In this document: piece by piece, positions 17,350 to 25,193 of the stretch
How positions within the stretch are numbered: the first letter of the stretch is position 1
How the letters are laid out: every line of letters starts with the position of its first letter
Assembly (NCBI RefSeq): GCF_020966775.1
Contig: NZ_JAJKFV010000029.1
Location: 737,001 to 801,000, forward strand
DNA from: Rhodopirellula halodulae
GTDB taxonomy: Bacteria > Planctomycetota > Planctomycetia > Pirellulales > Pirellulaceae
Direction: 5' to 3'
Length of the DNA: 64,000 nt
Translations under genes and position numbers: made by a program
Notes under the pieces: generated by a model
What the model was told of the DNA's origin: nothing
Seen by the model: only the letters and a program-made list of their open reading frames with translations
Database searches by the model: none

Positions 17350-17577
17350 ATGCAATTCATCGAACTCACCGGCAAATCGTTGTTGGATGTCATCAACGAA
17401 GGCGAAATCGACATGGGGCAATTGCACGAAGCTGGCGTCAACGGCGACTCCATTTTGCGGATCAACAAGTTCGGTGAAATTGAGCTTCGAACCCAACACG
17501 AGTGGGTGATGGTGGGCGGTTTGCTCGGCAACTTCGAAGACCGTCTTCGCAGGATCACCCGGCTCGATTGGCTTTGA
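17350..17577 (+). CDS. Small hypothetical protein
   Basis: A 75-residue protein (MQFIELTGKSLLDVINEGE; LRINKFGEIELRTQHEW; VGGLLGNFEDRLRRIT). It appears soluble and compact, with beta-strand-like halves and a basic C-terminal helix. I do not recognise it. Codon use is like its neighbours and the frame is well kept, which argues for a real gene. It is convergent with rarA, 35 bp apart. No function can be proposed. Confidence 0.7.
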   Translation: MQFIELTGKSLLDVINEGEIDMGQLHEAGVNGDSILRINKFGEIELRTQHEWVMVGGLLGNFEDRLRRITRLDWL

Positions 17578-17612
17578 TCCAATCATCGCTGTTCAGCAGA
17601 GGCGATCATCCA

Positions 17613-18941
17613 TCATTCACTGTCGCGGCCAAGTTGTCTGCGAATTTCTTTCAGGCGTGTGCTGAGTTCCGATTCGTACCCACGGTCGACGGGCTCGTAG
17701 TAGCGACGATCCACGCCCAAGTAGTCGAGCTCAGCCACGCCTTCTTCGGTGTTGTGTGCGGACTTGTATCCGTCACCGTGACCGAGGGCCTCGGCACCGG
17801 TGTAGTGGCCGCAGCGAAGCATTTTGGGTACCGGAATGACCTGGCGTTCTCGCACGTCGCGACGCGCTGCACTGATGGCTTTGGTGGCGGAGTTGCTCTT
17901 CGGTGCCAGGCTGAGGTAAGCGACGGTTTGGCTGAGCGTGAGTTGTGCTTCAGGCAATCCGATCATCTCACACGCCTGCATGGCACTGACCGCGATCACC
18001 AATGATTGAGGATCCGCGTTGCCGATGTCTTCGCTGGCCAGGATCACCAATCGCCGACAGAGAAAACGAATGTCTTCTCCACCTTCTAGCATTCGAGCCA
18101 GCCAATACAACGAGGCATCGACATCGCTTCCACGGATGCTTTTGATCAGCGCACTGGCGAGGTCGTAATGGTCATCTCCGGTTGCGTCGTAACCCGAGAT
18201 GGTGCTTGTCATGCACTCGGCGATGTCATCGCGTGTGATCGTTGCATCGGCCGAAGCGTGGCTTTGAACAGCGACCTCCAATGCGGTCAATGCTTTGCGA
18301 GCGTCCCCGTCGGCCGCCGCGGCCAGGTATTCAATCGCATCTTCGTCCACCTGTACCCGACGATCGCCGAGACCTCGGTCGCGGTCCGTGAGTGCACGGC
18401 GGAGGAGTTGCTGCATGTCTTCCGACGAGACCGGTTCGAGCCCAAACAATTGGCTGCGACTGATCAGTGCCGCGTTGACTGCGAAATAGGGATTGCTGGT
18501 CGTGGCTCCGATCAGCGAGATGATACCCGACTCAACATCGGCCAGCAGAGCGTCTTGTTGTGATTTGTTGAATCGGTGAATCTCATCGATGAACAGCAGC
18601 GGACGTTTGCCTCCCGTGGAAACGGTATCGCGTGCCTTGCTCAGGACTTCGCGAACGTCTTTTACTCCGCTGCTGATCGCGTTGAGTGTGACCAGCTCGC
18701 TGCCCTGCTCCGATGCGATCAAGTGAGCAAGCGTTGTCTTGCCGGTGCCCGGAGGTCCATGCAGCAAGATCGATCCGACTCGGCCCGCGGCGATCAATCG
18801 ACGAAGTAGTTTCCCTTCGCCTACGATGTGGTGCTGACCGACGAATTCAGCCAACGTTTGCGGCCGCATTCGAGCCGCCAGTGGTTGAGCGGCGAACAGG
18901 TGGTCGGCTTCTTGATCAGCAAACAAGTCCATGGTCGACAT
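17613..18941 (-). CDS. rarA: Replication-associated recombination protein A (RarA/MgsA)
   Basis: A 442-residue AAA ATPase of the RarA/MgsA/WRNIP1 family, which acts at stalled replication forks. The N-terminus ARMRPQTLAEFVGQHHIVG is typical; Walker A is GPPGTGKT (62-69), Walker B LLFIDEIHRFNKSQQDALL (from about 115), sensor 1 LIGATTSNPYFAVNAALISR. The C-terminal MgsA domain is present (SIRGSDVDASLYWLARMLEGGED, LASEDIGNADP, YLSLAPKSNSATKAI). Length is normal. The start overlaps the start of the divergent DUF1499 gene by about ten bases, so its promoter must lie inside that gene unless the second ATG (18932) is used. Confidence 0.95.
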   Translation of the reverse strand: MSTMDLFADQEADHLFAAQPLAARMRPQTLAEFVGQHHIVGEGKLLRRLIAAGRVGSILLHGPPGTGKTTLAHLIASEQGSELVTLNAISSGVKDVREVLSKARDTVSTGGKRPLLFIDEIHRFNKSQQDALLADVESGIISLIGATTSNPYFAVNAALISRSQLFGLEPVSSEDMQQLLRRALTDRDRGLGDRRVQVDEDAIEYLAAAADGDARKALTALEVAVQSHASADATITRDDIAECMTSTISGYDATGDDHYDLASALIKSIRGSDVDASLYWLARMLEGGEDIRFLCRRLVILASEDIGNADPQSLVIAVSAMQACEMIGLPEAQLTLSQTVAYLSLAPKSNSATKAISAARRDVRERQVIPVPKMLRCGHYTGAEALGHGDGYKSAHNTEEGVAELDYLGVDRRYYEPVDRGYESELSTRLKEIRRQLGRDSE

Positions 18942-19449
18942 GACAGTTTCAGGGGATCAGCCAAGCACCAAGCGGCTGACAAAACGAGCGAGAAAAACAA
19001 TGGTGGGAGCAGCCGTGGCAGGAGCCGTCACGTTGGCGATTGTCGCACGAGTGGCGACGCTCGTCGATGATTGGGGACGTGACTGGACCAACAATCATGC
19101 CGAGTGGGAGGAGTCCGCCAAGGACCCAGCCATGCGTCCGCTGGAGTTATCGCAACCGGTCTCGCAGGTGCGTCAGCGAATCGAAGAATGGTTGGATGAG
19201 GAGTCCGCCTGGCAGTTGGAATCTGTCGAGGAGGGGGCCGACTCGCAATTGATGCACCTGACTCGTCGCACGGCGATCATGCGGTTCGTGGATGACATTC
19301 ACGTTCGATTGACGGAAGTGACGAACGCGGATGGTTCGGTCATCACGCGAGTGGACGCCGAGAGCCAATCACGCGTGGGAAAAGGGGACCTCGGTCAGAA
19401 CCCACGCAACCTCAAACACTTTCGAGAAGCGTTTGAGGGAATGGATTGA
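18931..19449 (+). CDS. DUF1499 family protein
   Basis: A 172-residue protein with one N-terminal membrane segment (TMVGAAVAGAVTLAIVARVATL) and a DUF1499 domain; the C-terminal VDAESQSRVGKGDLGQNPRNLKHF is the family signature. DUF1499 function is unknown. Starts at 18931 or 18940 overlap the 5' end of rarA on the other strand; a later ATG at 19000 (MVGAAVAG) would avoid the overlap and still keep the membrane segment. I keep the longer form with reservation. Confidence 0.8.
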   Translation: MVDMTVSGDQPSTKRLTKRARKTMVGAAVAGAVTLAIVARVATLVDDWGRDWTNNHAEWEESAKDPAMRPLELSQPVSQVRQRIEEWLDEESAWQLESVEEGADSQLMHLTRRTAIMRFVDDIHVRLTEVTNADGSVITRVDAESQSRVGKGDLGQNPRNLKHFREAFEGMD

Positions 19450-19482
19450 TCCGCCGGGAATATGTCGCTGATTCGCGTCGGC

Positions 19483-20340
19483 TCAGCGAGCCACAAATTC
19501 GCGGAAAGCGGCGTTGAGCTTTTGCGTCATCGGACCGGGCTTGCCGTCACCGATGACTCGGCCGTCGAGTTTGACCGCTGGGATCACTTCAGCGGCACTT
19601 CCGGTGAGGAAGCATTCGTCGGCCACAAAGATGTCATGGCGTGTCATGGCTTCTTCGGCGACTTCGATTCCGTTTTCGCGAGCCAGATCGATCACCGTGT
19701 TGCGGGTGATGCCTTCTAATATGCCGGCATCGATCGGTGGGGTGATCAGGCGACCGCCTCGCACGATGAAGATGTTGTCTCCGGTGCACTCGGCAACTTC
19801 GCCTTTGGTGTTCAACATCACGGCTTCGATGCATCCGGCCCGGATGGCTTCGATCTTGGCCATGATGTTGTTGAGGTAGTTCAGTGACTTCACCCGGGGG
19901 CTGAGTGCCGCGGGGTGATTGCGAATCGTCGATGCGGTGATCAGTTCCAAGCCTTCGGTGTAGAACTTCTCGGGGTACAGCGAGATCGTGTCCGCGATGA
20001 TGATGACTTGTGGGTCTTCGCAAGCAAACGGATTGAGGCCCAGTTGGTTGCCGCCACGCGTGACGACCAATCGGATGTATCCTTCGGTCAGGCCGTTCTT
20101 GGCAACTGTTTCCACGACGTCTTTGGTCAGTTTGTCGATGTCGATCGGAATCTCAAGCATGATCGCGCGAGCACTCTCGTAGAGTCGCGTCATGTGATCT
20201 GCGAGAGCGAACACTTTGCCGGAGTAGATTCGCATGCCTTCGAACACACCGTCGCCATACAACAGTCCGTGGTCGTAGACGCTGATTTTGGCGTCTTCGC
20301 GAGAGAAGTATTCACCGTTGATGTAGATGGCTTGGGGCAT
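19483..20340 (-). CDS. ilvE: Branched-chain amino acid aminotransferase
   Basis: A 285-residue class IV PLP aminotransferase that interconverts Leu, Ile and Val with their keto acids. Signature stretches: YINGEYFSREDAKISVYDHGLLYGDGVFEGMR at the N-terminus, SLNYLNNIMAKIEA containing the PLP-binding lysine, the VAECTGDNIFIV segment, and DECFLTGSAAEVIPAVKLDGR near the C-terminus. Length is normal for the short bacterial form. It lies 50 bp downstream of fabI on the same strand and may be read through from it. The D-amino acid or aminodeoxychorismate branches are less likely given the close match to IlvE motifs. Confidence 0.93.
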   Translation of the reverse strand: MPQAIYINGEYFSREDAKISVYDHGLLYGDGVFEGMRIYSGKVFALADHMTRLYESARAIMLEIPIDIDKLTKDVVETVAKNGLTEGYIRLVVTRGGNQLGLNPFACEDPQVIIIADTISLYPEKFYTEGLELITASTIRNHPAALSPRVKSLNYLNNIMAKIEAIRAGCIEAVMLNTKGEVAECTGDNIFIVRGGRLITPPIDAGILEGITRNTVIDLARENGIEVAEEAMTRHDIFVADECFLTGSAAEVIPAVKLDGRVIGDGKPGPMTQKLNAAFREFVAR

Positions 20341-20390
20341 GCCCGTGACTCAGTGTTGAAAAGGTTCGATGGATTGGGTTGGGCGACGAC

Positions 20391-21224
20391 TCAGTCGACC
20401 GATGCGTTGGTGACCGCTCCGACCACGTCCGCATCAAAGTAATTGATGGACATCCCGGCATCGACCACGATCGATTGGGCCGTGATGCCGCTGCTGCGAG
20501 GCGACAGCAGGAATGTTGCGGTGGAGGCGACTTCGGTGGTGCTGACGGCCTTGCCGCGAGGGATGACTTGTTCGGCATACAGGTACGAATCGACGTAGCC
20601 CGGAATGCCGGCCGAAGCACTTGTCTTCAGCAGACCCGCAGCGACCGCGTTGAAACGGACTTGGCTGAAGCGGCTGAAGGATTTGGTCAGGAACGCCAGC
20701 GACGATTCCAACGCGGCTTTGATCGGTGCCATGAAACCGTAGCTTTCGCTGGCCATCCGAGTGGTGCTGATACCGATGGTGACCACGCTCGCGTCGCTCG
20801 CAAAGCGATCTTTCAATGCATTGCAAACCGCAACCAGGGAATAAGCCGAGATATCGATGGCCTGCAAAAATTGTCGACGTGTCGTTTCGTGAAACGGTCG
20901 CATGCCTTCGCTGTAGTCGGCGAACGCGATGGAGTGTACCAGTCCCGCCAGCTCGACATCGTCTTTGCCAAGTTCCGCGGCGAGCGCGTCGATGTCCTCT
21001 TGGCGTTCGACATCGCACACGATCAATCGTCGATTGGCCAGGAGCTTGCCCAGGCTTTCTCGGCGAGTTTCGCTGCGGACCGCGTAGATCACTTCGCCAC
21101 CGGCTTGTTCGATCTGTTTGGCGATTGCGAAGGCGACGGATTTTTTGTTGGCCACGCCCATGACCAGGAACGTCTTGCCGGCGATTCCTAGAAAGTCAAG
21201 CGGAGCAGAAGAGTCGCTGCTCAT
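20391..21224 (-). CDS. fabI: Enoyl-ACP reductase (NADH)
   Basis: A 277-residue SDR-type enoyl-ACP reductase, last step of the fatty acid elongation cycle. The N-terminus [24 protein letters not shown] is the FabI nucleotide-binding motif; LVHSIAFAD and the catalytic Y-x6-K (SYGFMAPIK) are present, with [17 protein letters not shown] near the C-terminus. Start chosen at the ATG overlapping the stop of the upstream dehydratase gene as ATGA; the frame is open 15 codons further. The pairing with a FabZ-like gene makes biochemical sense, since FabZ forms the substrate that FabI reduces. Confidence 0.95.
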   Translation of the reverse strand: MSSDSSAPLDFLGIAGKTFLVMGVANKKSVAFAIAKQIEQAGGEVIYAVRSETRRESLGKLLANRRLIVCDVERQEDIDALAAELGKDDVELAGLVHSIAFADYSEGMRPFHETTRRQFLQAIDISAYSLVAVCNALKDRFASDASVVTIGISTTRMASESYGFMAPIKAALESSLAFLTKSFSRFSQVRFNAVAAGLLKTSASAGIPGYVDSYLYAEQVIPRGKAVSTTEVASTATFLLSPRSSGITAQSIVVDAGMSINYFDADVVGAVTNASVD

Positions 21225-21721
21225 GATGCCGCGTCCGAATTGGCGGGCGTGGGTTGAGTGATGCTGCAAGCGAACTCAAGCCGGGTGGTGACTTTGCCGT
21301 TGAGCAGCATTTTGCCAGTTAGGAAGAACGCATTGGCCAGTCGCTCTTTCAGCGTCACATGAATGTCCACCGTATCGCCGGGATGCACCATGTTTTTGAA
21401 CTTCACGCTGTCCATACGAGTCGCCACCGGAACGAACTCACCCACTTCCGGTGTGTGCTCGGCAAGCAAGATCGCACCGGCCTGCAGACAACATTCGCAC
21501 TGAATCACCCCGGGAACGATGGGGTGGTTCGGGAAATGCCCCTGCACGAAGAAGTCGTCGGACGAAAACGTTTTTCTCGCGTGCAACGTGTCGTTCGTCA
21601 TCTCGACCACTTCGTCCAGCAACCGCATGGGCGAACGATGCGGAATCTTGGCTTCGATTTCAGCGGGACCGAAGGCGGACGATTCTGTCGACTCGGCGTC
21701 GGATTGGTTGGGTGTGTTCAT
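21221..21721 (-). CDS. fabZ: 3-hydroxyacyl-ACP dehydratase, FabZ-like
   Basis: A 166-residue hot-dog-fold dehydratase. The core [12 protein letters not shown] and [22 protein letters not shown] match FabZ, including the active-site His of HFP and the Glu of QCECCLQ. An N-terminal 20-residue acidic extension is unusual. Three ATGs are possible (21802, 21739, 21721); the last is preferred as the earlier sequence has no family match. It overlaps fabI by four bases. It might act in lipid A or fatty acid synthesis; FabA-type isomerase activity is less likely as the motifs are FabZ-like. Confidence 0.88.
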   Translation of the reverse strand: MNTPNQSDAESTESSAFGPAEIEAKIPHRSPMRLLDEVVEMTNDTLHARKTFSSDDFFVQGHFPNHPIVPGVIQCECCLQAGAILLAEHTPEVGEFVPVATRMDSVKFKNMVHPGDTVDIHVTLKERLANAFFLTGKMLLNGKVTTRLEFACSITQPTPANSDAAS

Positions 21722-21881
21722 CCCCGTATCAAACGCCATTTTTGGGGCGATCGTCAAGGCCGCGGAAAAGGGTTTCGTCACGAGAGAAACCGTGTTTTGC
21801 ACCCTTCAAGTGCGGTTGTGACGCCGCCGGGTTCGCGCCGCGGGGTGCCGCTCACTCTGAATGTCGCGGAATTCGAATGTG

Positions 21882-23435
21882 TCAGGTCCAGGAAAGACGC
21901 TCACGGAGTCTCTCTGGTACGTTCTGCAGCCAGCGATTTCGTGTCGTTTCATCGTACAAGGCGACCGCGGCGATCAGGATTGCCAGGCAGAATGCGGCGG
22001 CGGGAGATGTCAGAAGCGTCAACGGCAGCAGCGACAAAACCAGCATCGTCAGGTCGGCTCGATAGCCACAGCCAATCATGGCCAACCAAACCCCGGTCAT
22101 GACAACCCCGTGTGAGCACATCGTTGCGATCACCGCGCCTTGCAAACCGTAGATCGGCAGCAACCAAGCGTTCAGGAGTAAGTTGCTGGTCAACCCGGCC
22201 GCCATCGCGACGGGCACCCACTTGCCCTTTTCGACCGTCCACAAGTAGTTCTGTCCAACAGTCACCAATGCCGCCCAAGTGCAGAAGCACAACGCCATCG
22301 GCATCAAGGTCAGTCCGTCCGTGTATCGGCCTTGCAGCAAGACCCCAAAGATCCAAGGCCCCAGCAGAATTGCGACGGCGCTGCCGGCAGTGAAGATGAT
22401 GGAAACGATCAGCAGTGCGTCTCGCAAGCGATCTTGGACAGCGCGAATGCGTTTGGCTTCCCAATCGGCTGAAAGGTACGGCAGCATCACGCCACCAATC
22501 ATCGTTCCCAAACTGAGAAGCAGCATTGGGATGATTCGTCCGGAGTGATACTGTCCCACGGCGGCCTGACCGGCCAATTCAGCGGACACCGTTTCCGTCG
22601 CGGGAATGAAGTGCAAGATCATGTAGCGATCAGATAGCTCGAAGAGATTGCCGATCAGATTCATCAACCATAACGCTGTCGCATACGGAGCCAGACGCCG
22701 GATCATGTCCCACACGCCAAAAGATTGCGGGGTTTCTGGTTCAGTAGAGGTGATCTCTAGGTCCGTGATGTCTTGTGCCGACGACCAACTTCGGGCGAGC
22801 GACCAACCGCCCGGGATGCATGCCAGCAAGCAAGAAGCGGCGAACATCCACACAACGCCGGTGAAGTCACCACCCGAAAGCAACCAGGCGACGCTCAGTA
22901 GGGTGAAGCCGACGCCTTGCATGAATTGCATGCAGGAAACCATTCGCACTTGGCGAAGGGATCCGTTCAGATCGCTGACAAAGTTGTACAGGATCATTCC
23001 GACCACGGCTCCCGCGACTCCGTAGATCAGGCTGTTGTCTTGCGGTTGCAAGAAAACAATCCACCCAAACCACTGCGGGATCGCCAACATGGTCATGACG
23101 AAAATGCTGGTGCAGGCGAGTGTGCCGATCGCAATGCGGCGGACAAAGGTGGTCAGGGACCTTCGGCGTCGGAAGTGTTCGGTGAATCGCGGCAGGACGC
23201 CAGGGATGCCGAGCAGCATCACGGGGGTGATCAGCGTGATGAACCCGAATGCCATGGACCATCGGCCCACATCGGTGTCGTCCATCAAGCGACAAAAGGC
23301 CATCCCGCGAATGAATCCGATGCCGCGACCCAGAACGGTCATCGCCAGCATCACCACCATTCCGATTGCCAAAGAGTCGACTCGAAATGCTTTGCTCGGG
23401 GACGCGGATTCGGTGGTGGAGTTGGCGGTCGACAT
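21882..23435 (-). CDS. Polysaccharide flippase-like membrane protein (MATE/MOP superfamily)
   Basis: A 517-residue integral membrane protein with about 12-14 hydrophobic segments along its full length (for example SLAIGMVVMLAMTVLGRGIGF, TLITPVMLLGIPGVLPRF, ALVTVGQNYLWTVEKGKW). The arrangement fits the polysaccharide-export flippase (Wzx/MurJ-like) families that move lipid-linked sugars across the inner membrane. Start chosen at the ATG of MSTANSTTES; the frame is open 33 codons upstream but that part is not membrane-like. No glycosyltransferases are nearby, so the substrate cannot be inferred. It may be upstream in the same transcript as fabZ, with a 160-bp gap. Confidence 0.85.
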   Translation of the reverse strand: MSTANSTTESASPSKAFRVDSLAIGMVVMLAMTVLGRGIGFIRGMAFCRLMDDTDVGRWSMAFGFITLITPVMLLGIPGVLPRFTEHFRRRRSLTTFVRRIAIGTLACTSIFVMTMLAIPQWFGWIVFLQPQDNSLIYGVAGAVVGMILYNFVSDLNGSLRQVRMVSCMQFMQGVGFTLLSVAWLLSGGDFTGVVWMFAASCLLACIPGGWSLARSWSSAQDITDLEITSTEPETPQSFGVWDMIRRLAPYATALWLMNLIGNLFELSDRYMILHFIPATETVSAELAGQAAVGQYHSGRIIPMLLLSLGTMIGGVMLPYLSADWEAKRIRAVQDRLRDALLIVSIIFTAGSAVAILLGPWIFGVLLQGRYTDGLTLMPMALCFCTWAALVTVGQNYLWTVEKGKWVPVAMAAGLTSNLLLNAWLLPIYGLQGAVIATMCSHGVVMTGVWLAMIGCGYRADLTMLVLSLLPLTLLTSPAAAFCLAILIAAVALYDETTRNRWLQNVPERLRERLSWT

Positions 23436-23600
23436 CGAAAACGCGTGAAAGTGTCGGAGGCGAAGATCCCGTGGTTGCTGGAGTTTGGCTCGCAGATAGG
23501 CACCATTCTGTTCACCTCGCTGTGCCCTAGCCAAACAGTGGCTTTCTGTCCGGTTCGAGTTCCGATTCTTCCGGTTCGATCGGTTTTTTGTCGAAAATGA

Positions 23601-23628
23601 TTGACCGAATCGCTGTGTGTGCTATCGT
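23601..23628 (+). promoter_or_regulatory. Candidate sigma-70-type promoter of the GntR-ABC operon
   Basis: TTGACC at 23601-23606 matches the -35 consensus at five of six positions; 16 bp later TATCGT (23623-23628) is a fair -10. The -10 lies inside the palindromic operator, which would let the regulator block its own promoter. The gene start is about 60 bp downstream. Confidence 0.5.
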
Positions 23629-23639
23629 GATAGCACACA
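23616..23639. promoter_or_regulatory. Palindromic operator for the GntR/YtrA-type regulator
   Basis: A perfect 11-bp inverted repeat, TGTGTGCTATC-GT-GATAGCACACA, 48 bp upstream of the regulator gene. Its length, dyad symmetry and overlap with a likely -10 element are as expected for autorepression by a YtrA-subfamily GntR dimer. It is the most perfect long palindrome in a promoter position in this window. Confidence 0.8.
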
Positions 23640-23686
23640 GGTTCGGAGGGTGTCCGGTTCGCCGAACTTTGCCACGGGAGACGCGA

Positions 23687-24145
23687 ATGTTCTTTTCCAT
23701 TGATGCTGCCAGCGACGTTCCGATCTACGAGCAGATCGTGCGTCAGGTCAAACTCGCCGTCGCGGACGGCACGTTGGTGGGTGGCCAAATGCTGCCCAGC
23801 GTGCGTCAGCTTTCTCGCGACATCGCACTGAATCCCAACACGATTGCTCGTGCCTACCGCGAACTCCAGACGCAGGAAATCCTGAAACCTCTGCGCGGGC
23901 GTGGGATGGTGGTGCGTCGGGATGCCATCGAGGCCTGCACGTCGGCGCGTGATGACCTTGTGGGCGAAGGCGTGCGTCGTGCGCTCGCCGACGCAATTGC
24001 GGGCGGGATGTCGCCTGATCAATTGCGTGAACTCTTCGAAACCGAGCTTGCTCGTTTAAGCCGGTCGGCCGCTGAGGCCAACTCTTCATCGACGGATCAC
24101 GAGATCGTCGCTTCGTCCTCCAACAACGAGTCGAGCCATGAGTGA
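23687..24145 (+). CDS. GntR-family regulator, YtrA type
   Basis: A 152-residue regulator with an N-terminal winged helix of the GntR family (DVPIYEQIVRQVKLAVADGTL, MLPSVRQLSRDIALNPNTIARAYREL, GRGMVV) and a short helical C-terminus without a ligand domain, as in the YtrA subfamily that represses ABC transporter genes. The final 25 residues are Ser/Asn-rich. Start chosen at MFFSIDAASDVPIYEQ; the frame is open earlier but that part is out of family. It overlaps the ABC ATPase gene by 8 bp, and a perfect operator-like palindrome lies upstream. Confidence 0.93.
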   Translation: MFFSIDAASDVPIYEQIVRQVKLAVADGTLVGGQMLPSVRQLSRDIALNPNTIARAYRELQTQEILKPLRGRGMVVRRDAIEACTSARDDLVGEGVRRALADAIAGGMSPDQLRELFETELARLSRSAAEANSSSTDHEIVASSSNNESSHE

Positions 24146-25193
24146 AGTCAACGCCATGCGGCGAGAAACCATCGAATCCGATCAGTACCGGGACGAGGTC
24201 TCTCATTCGACAGACAGAGGAGGAGTCGAAGGAAACGCAAGCCACACGCACGACATCATTCGCGTGGACCGCGTGAGCAAACGCTTCGGGAACAAGGTTG
24301 CGTTGCACGGCGTCAGTTTGAACGTCCCTGCCGGAAAGGTGTTCGCCTTGTTGGGGGAAAACGGGGCGGGCAAGACCACTCTGATTCGTATCCTGACGGG
24401 CTTTCAAAAGCCTGATGATGGCTCCGCATCAATCCTTGGCCACGATTGCGGAAACAACTCAGAGGAAATCCGCAGGCGAATCGGATACGTCAGCGATGCC
24501 CCGGCTCTCTATGAATGGATGACTCCGCCGGAGATTGGATGGTTTGTCAGTGCTTTCTATGACGAAGGTTTCATTCCTCGGTATCGAGAATTGATCGAGG
24601 AATTTCAGGTTCCTGCGGGGACCAAGATCAAATCCATGAGCAAAGGACAGCGTGCCAAAGTCGCTCTCGCATTGGCAACCGCCCACGACCCGGAGTTATT
24701 GATTTTGGATGAGCCCACCAGCGGATTGGACCCGATGGTACGGCGACAGTTCTTGGAGTCCATGGTCGATCGCGCGGCGGAAGGACGAACGGTTTTGCTT
24801 TCCAGCCACCACATCAATGAAGTGGAGCGCGTGGCCGATATGGTCGCGATTGTCCATGGCGGTCAAGTGAAGCTGGTTCAGTCCATGGCTGACTTGAAAG
24901 AACACACGCGGATCGTGACCGCGACGATGGATGACGCGCATGTGGAATCGCCTGATCTTCCCGGGCGAGTGTTGAGCGAAACCAGCAACGGCCGCCAAAG
25001 ACGATGGGTAATCACAGATTGGCAGCAGGTCGGTGATTTGCATTGGGATGAGAGCGACGGTGTGCGTCAATTCCATGTCAGTGTCCCAACGCTCGAAGAA
25101 GTCTTCATCGCCGTGTGCGGTCAGCCGATCAGCGATGAACGTTCCGCATCCAGTCTTCGTCCGGAGGTGAACCATGGCCACAGCATTGGATGA
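24138..25193 (+). CDS. ABC transporter ATP-binding protein
   Basis: A 351-residue ABC ATPase. Walker A GENGAGKT (73-80), the signature-like SMSKGQRAKVALA, Walker B LLILDEPTSGLDP and the switch His of LLSSHHINEVERVAD are all present. The signature motif reads MSKGQ instead of LSGGQ, as often in the YtrB/BcrA-type exporters. An N-terminal extension of about 37 residues precedes the domain, and a C-terminal extension of about 100 residues follows the conserved part. It sits between the regulator and the permease, overlapping both, and is clearly the motor of this transporter. Substrate is unknown. Confidence 0.94.
   Translation: MSEVNAMRRETIESDQYRDEVSHSTDRGGVEGNASHTHDIIRVDRVSKRFGNKVALHGVSLNVPAGKVFALLGENGAGKTTLIRILTGFQKPDDGSASILGHDCGNNSEEIRRRIGYVSDAPALYEWMTPPEIGWFVSAFYDEGFIPRYRELIEEFQVPAGTKIKSMSKGQRAKVALALATAHDPELLILDEPTSGLDPMVRRQFLESMVDRAAEGRTVLLSSHHINEVERVADMVAIVHGGQVKLVQSMADLKEHTRIVTATMDDAHVESPDLPGRVLSETSNGRQRRWVITDWQQVGDLHWDESDGVRQFHVSVPTLEEVFIAVCGQPISDERSASSLRPEVNHGHSIG

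Noticed and set aside
23545-23575. GGTTCGAGTTCC, resembling a tRNA T-arm
   Set aside because: No acceptor stem or anticodon arm can be formed around it.
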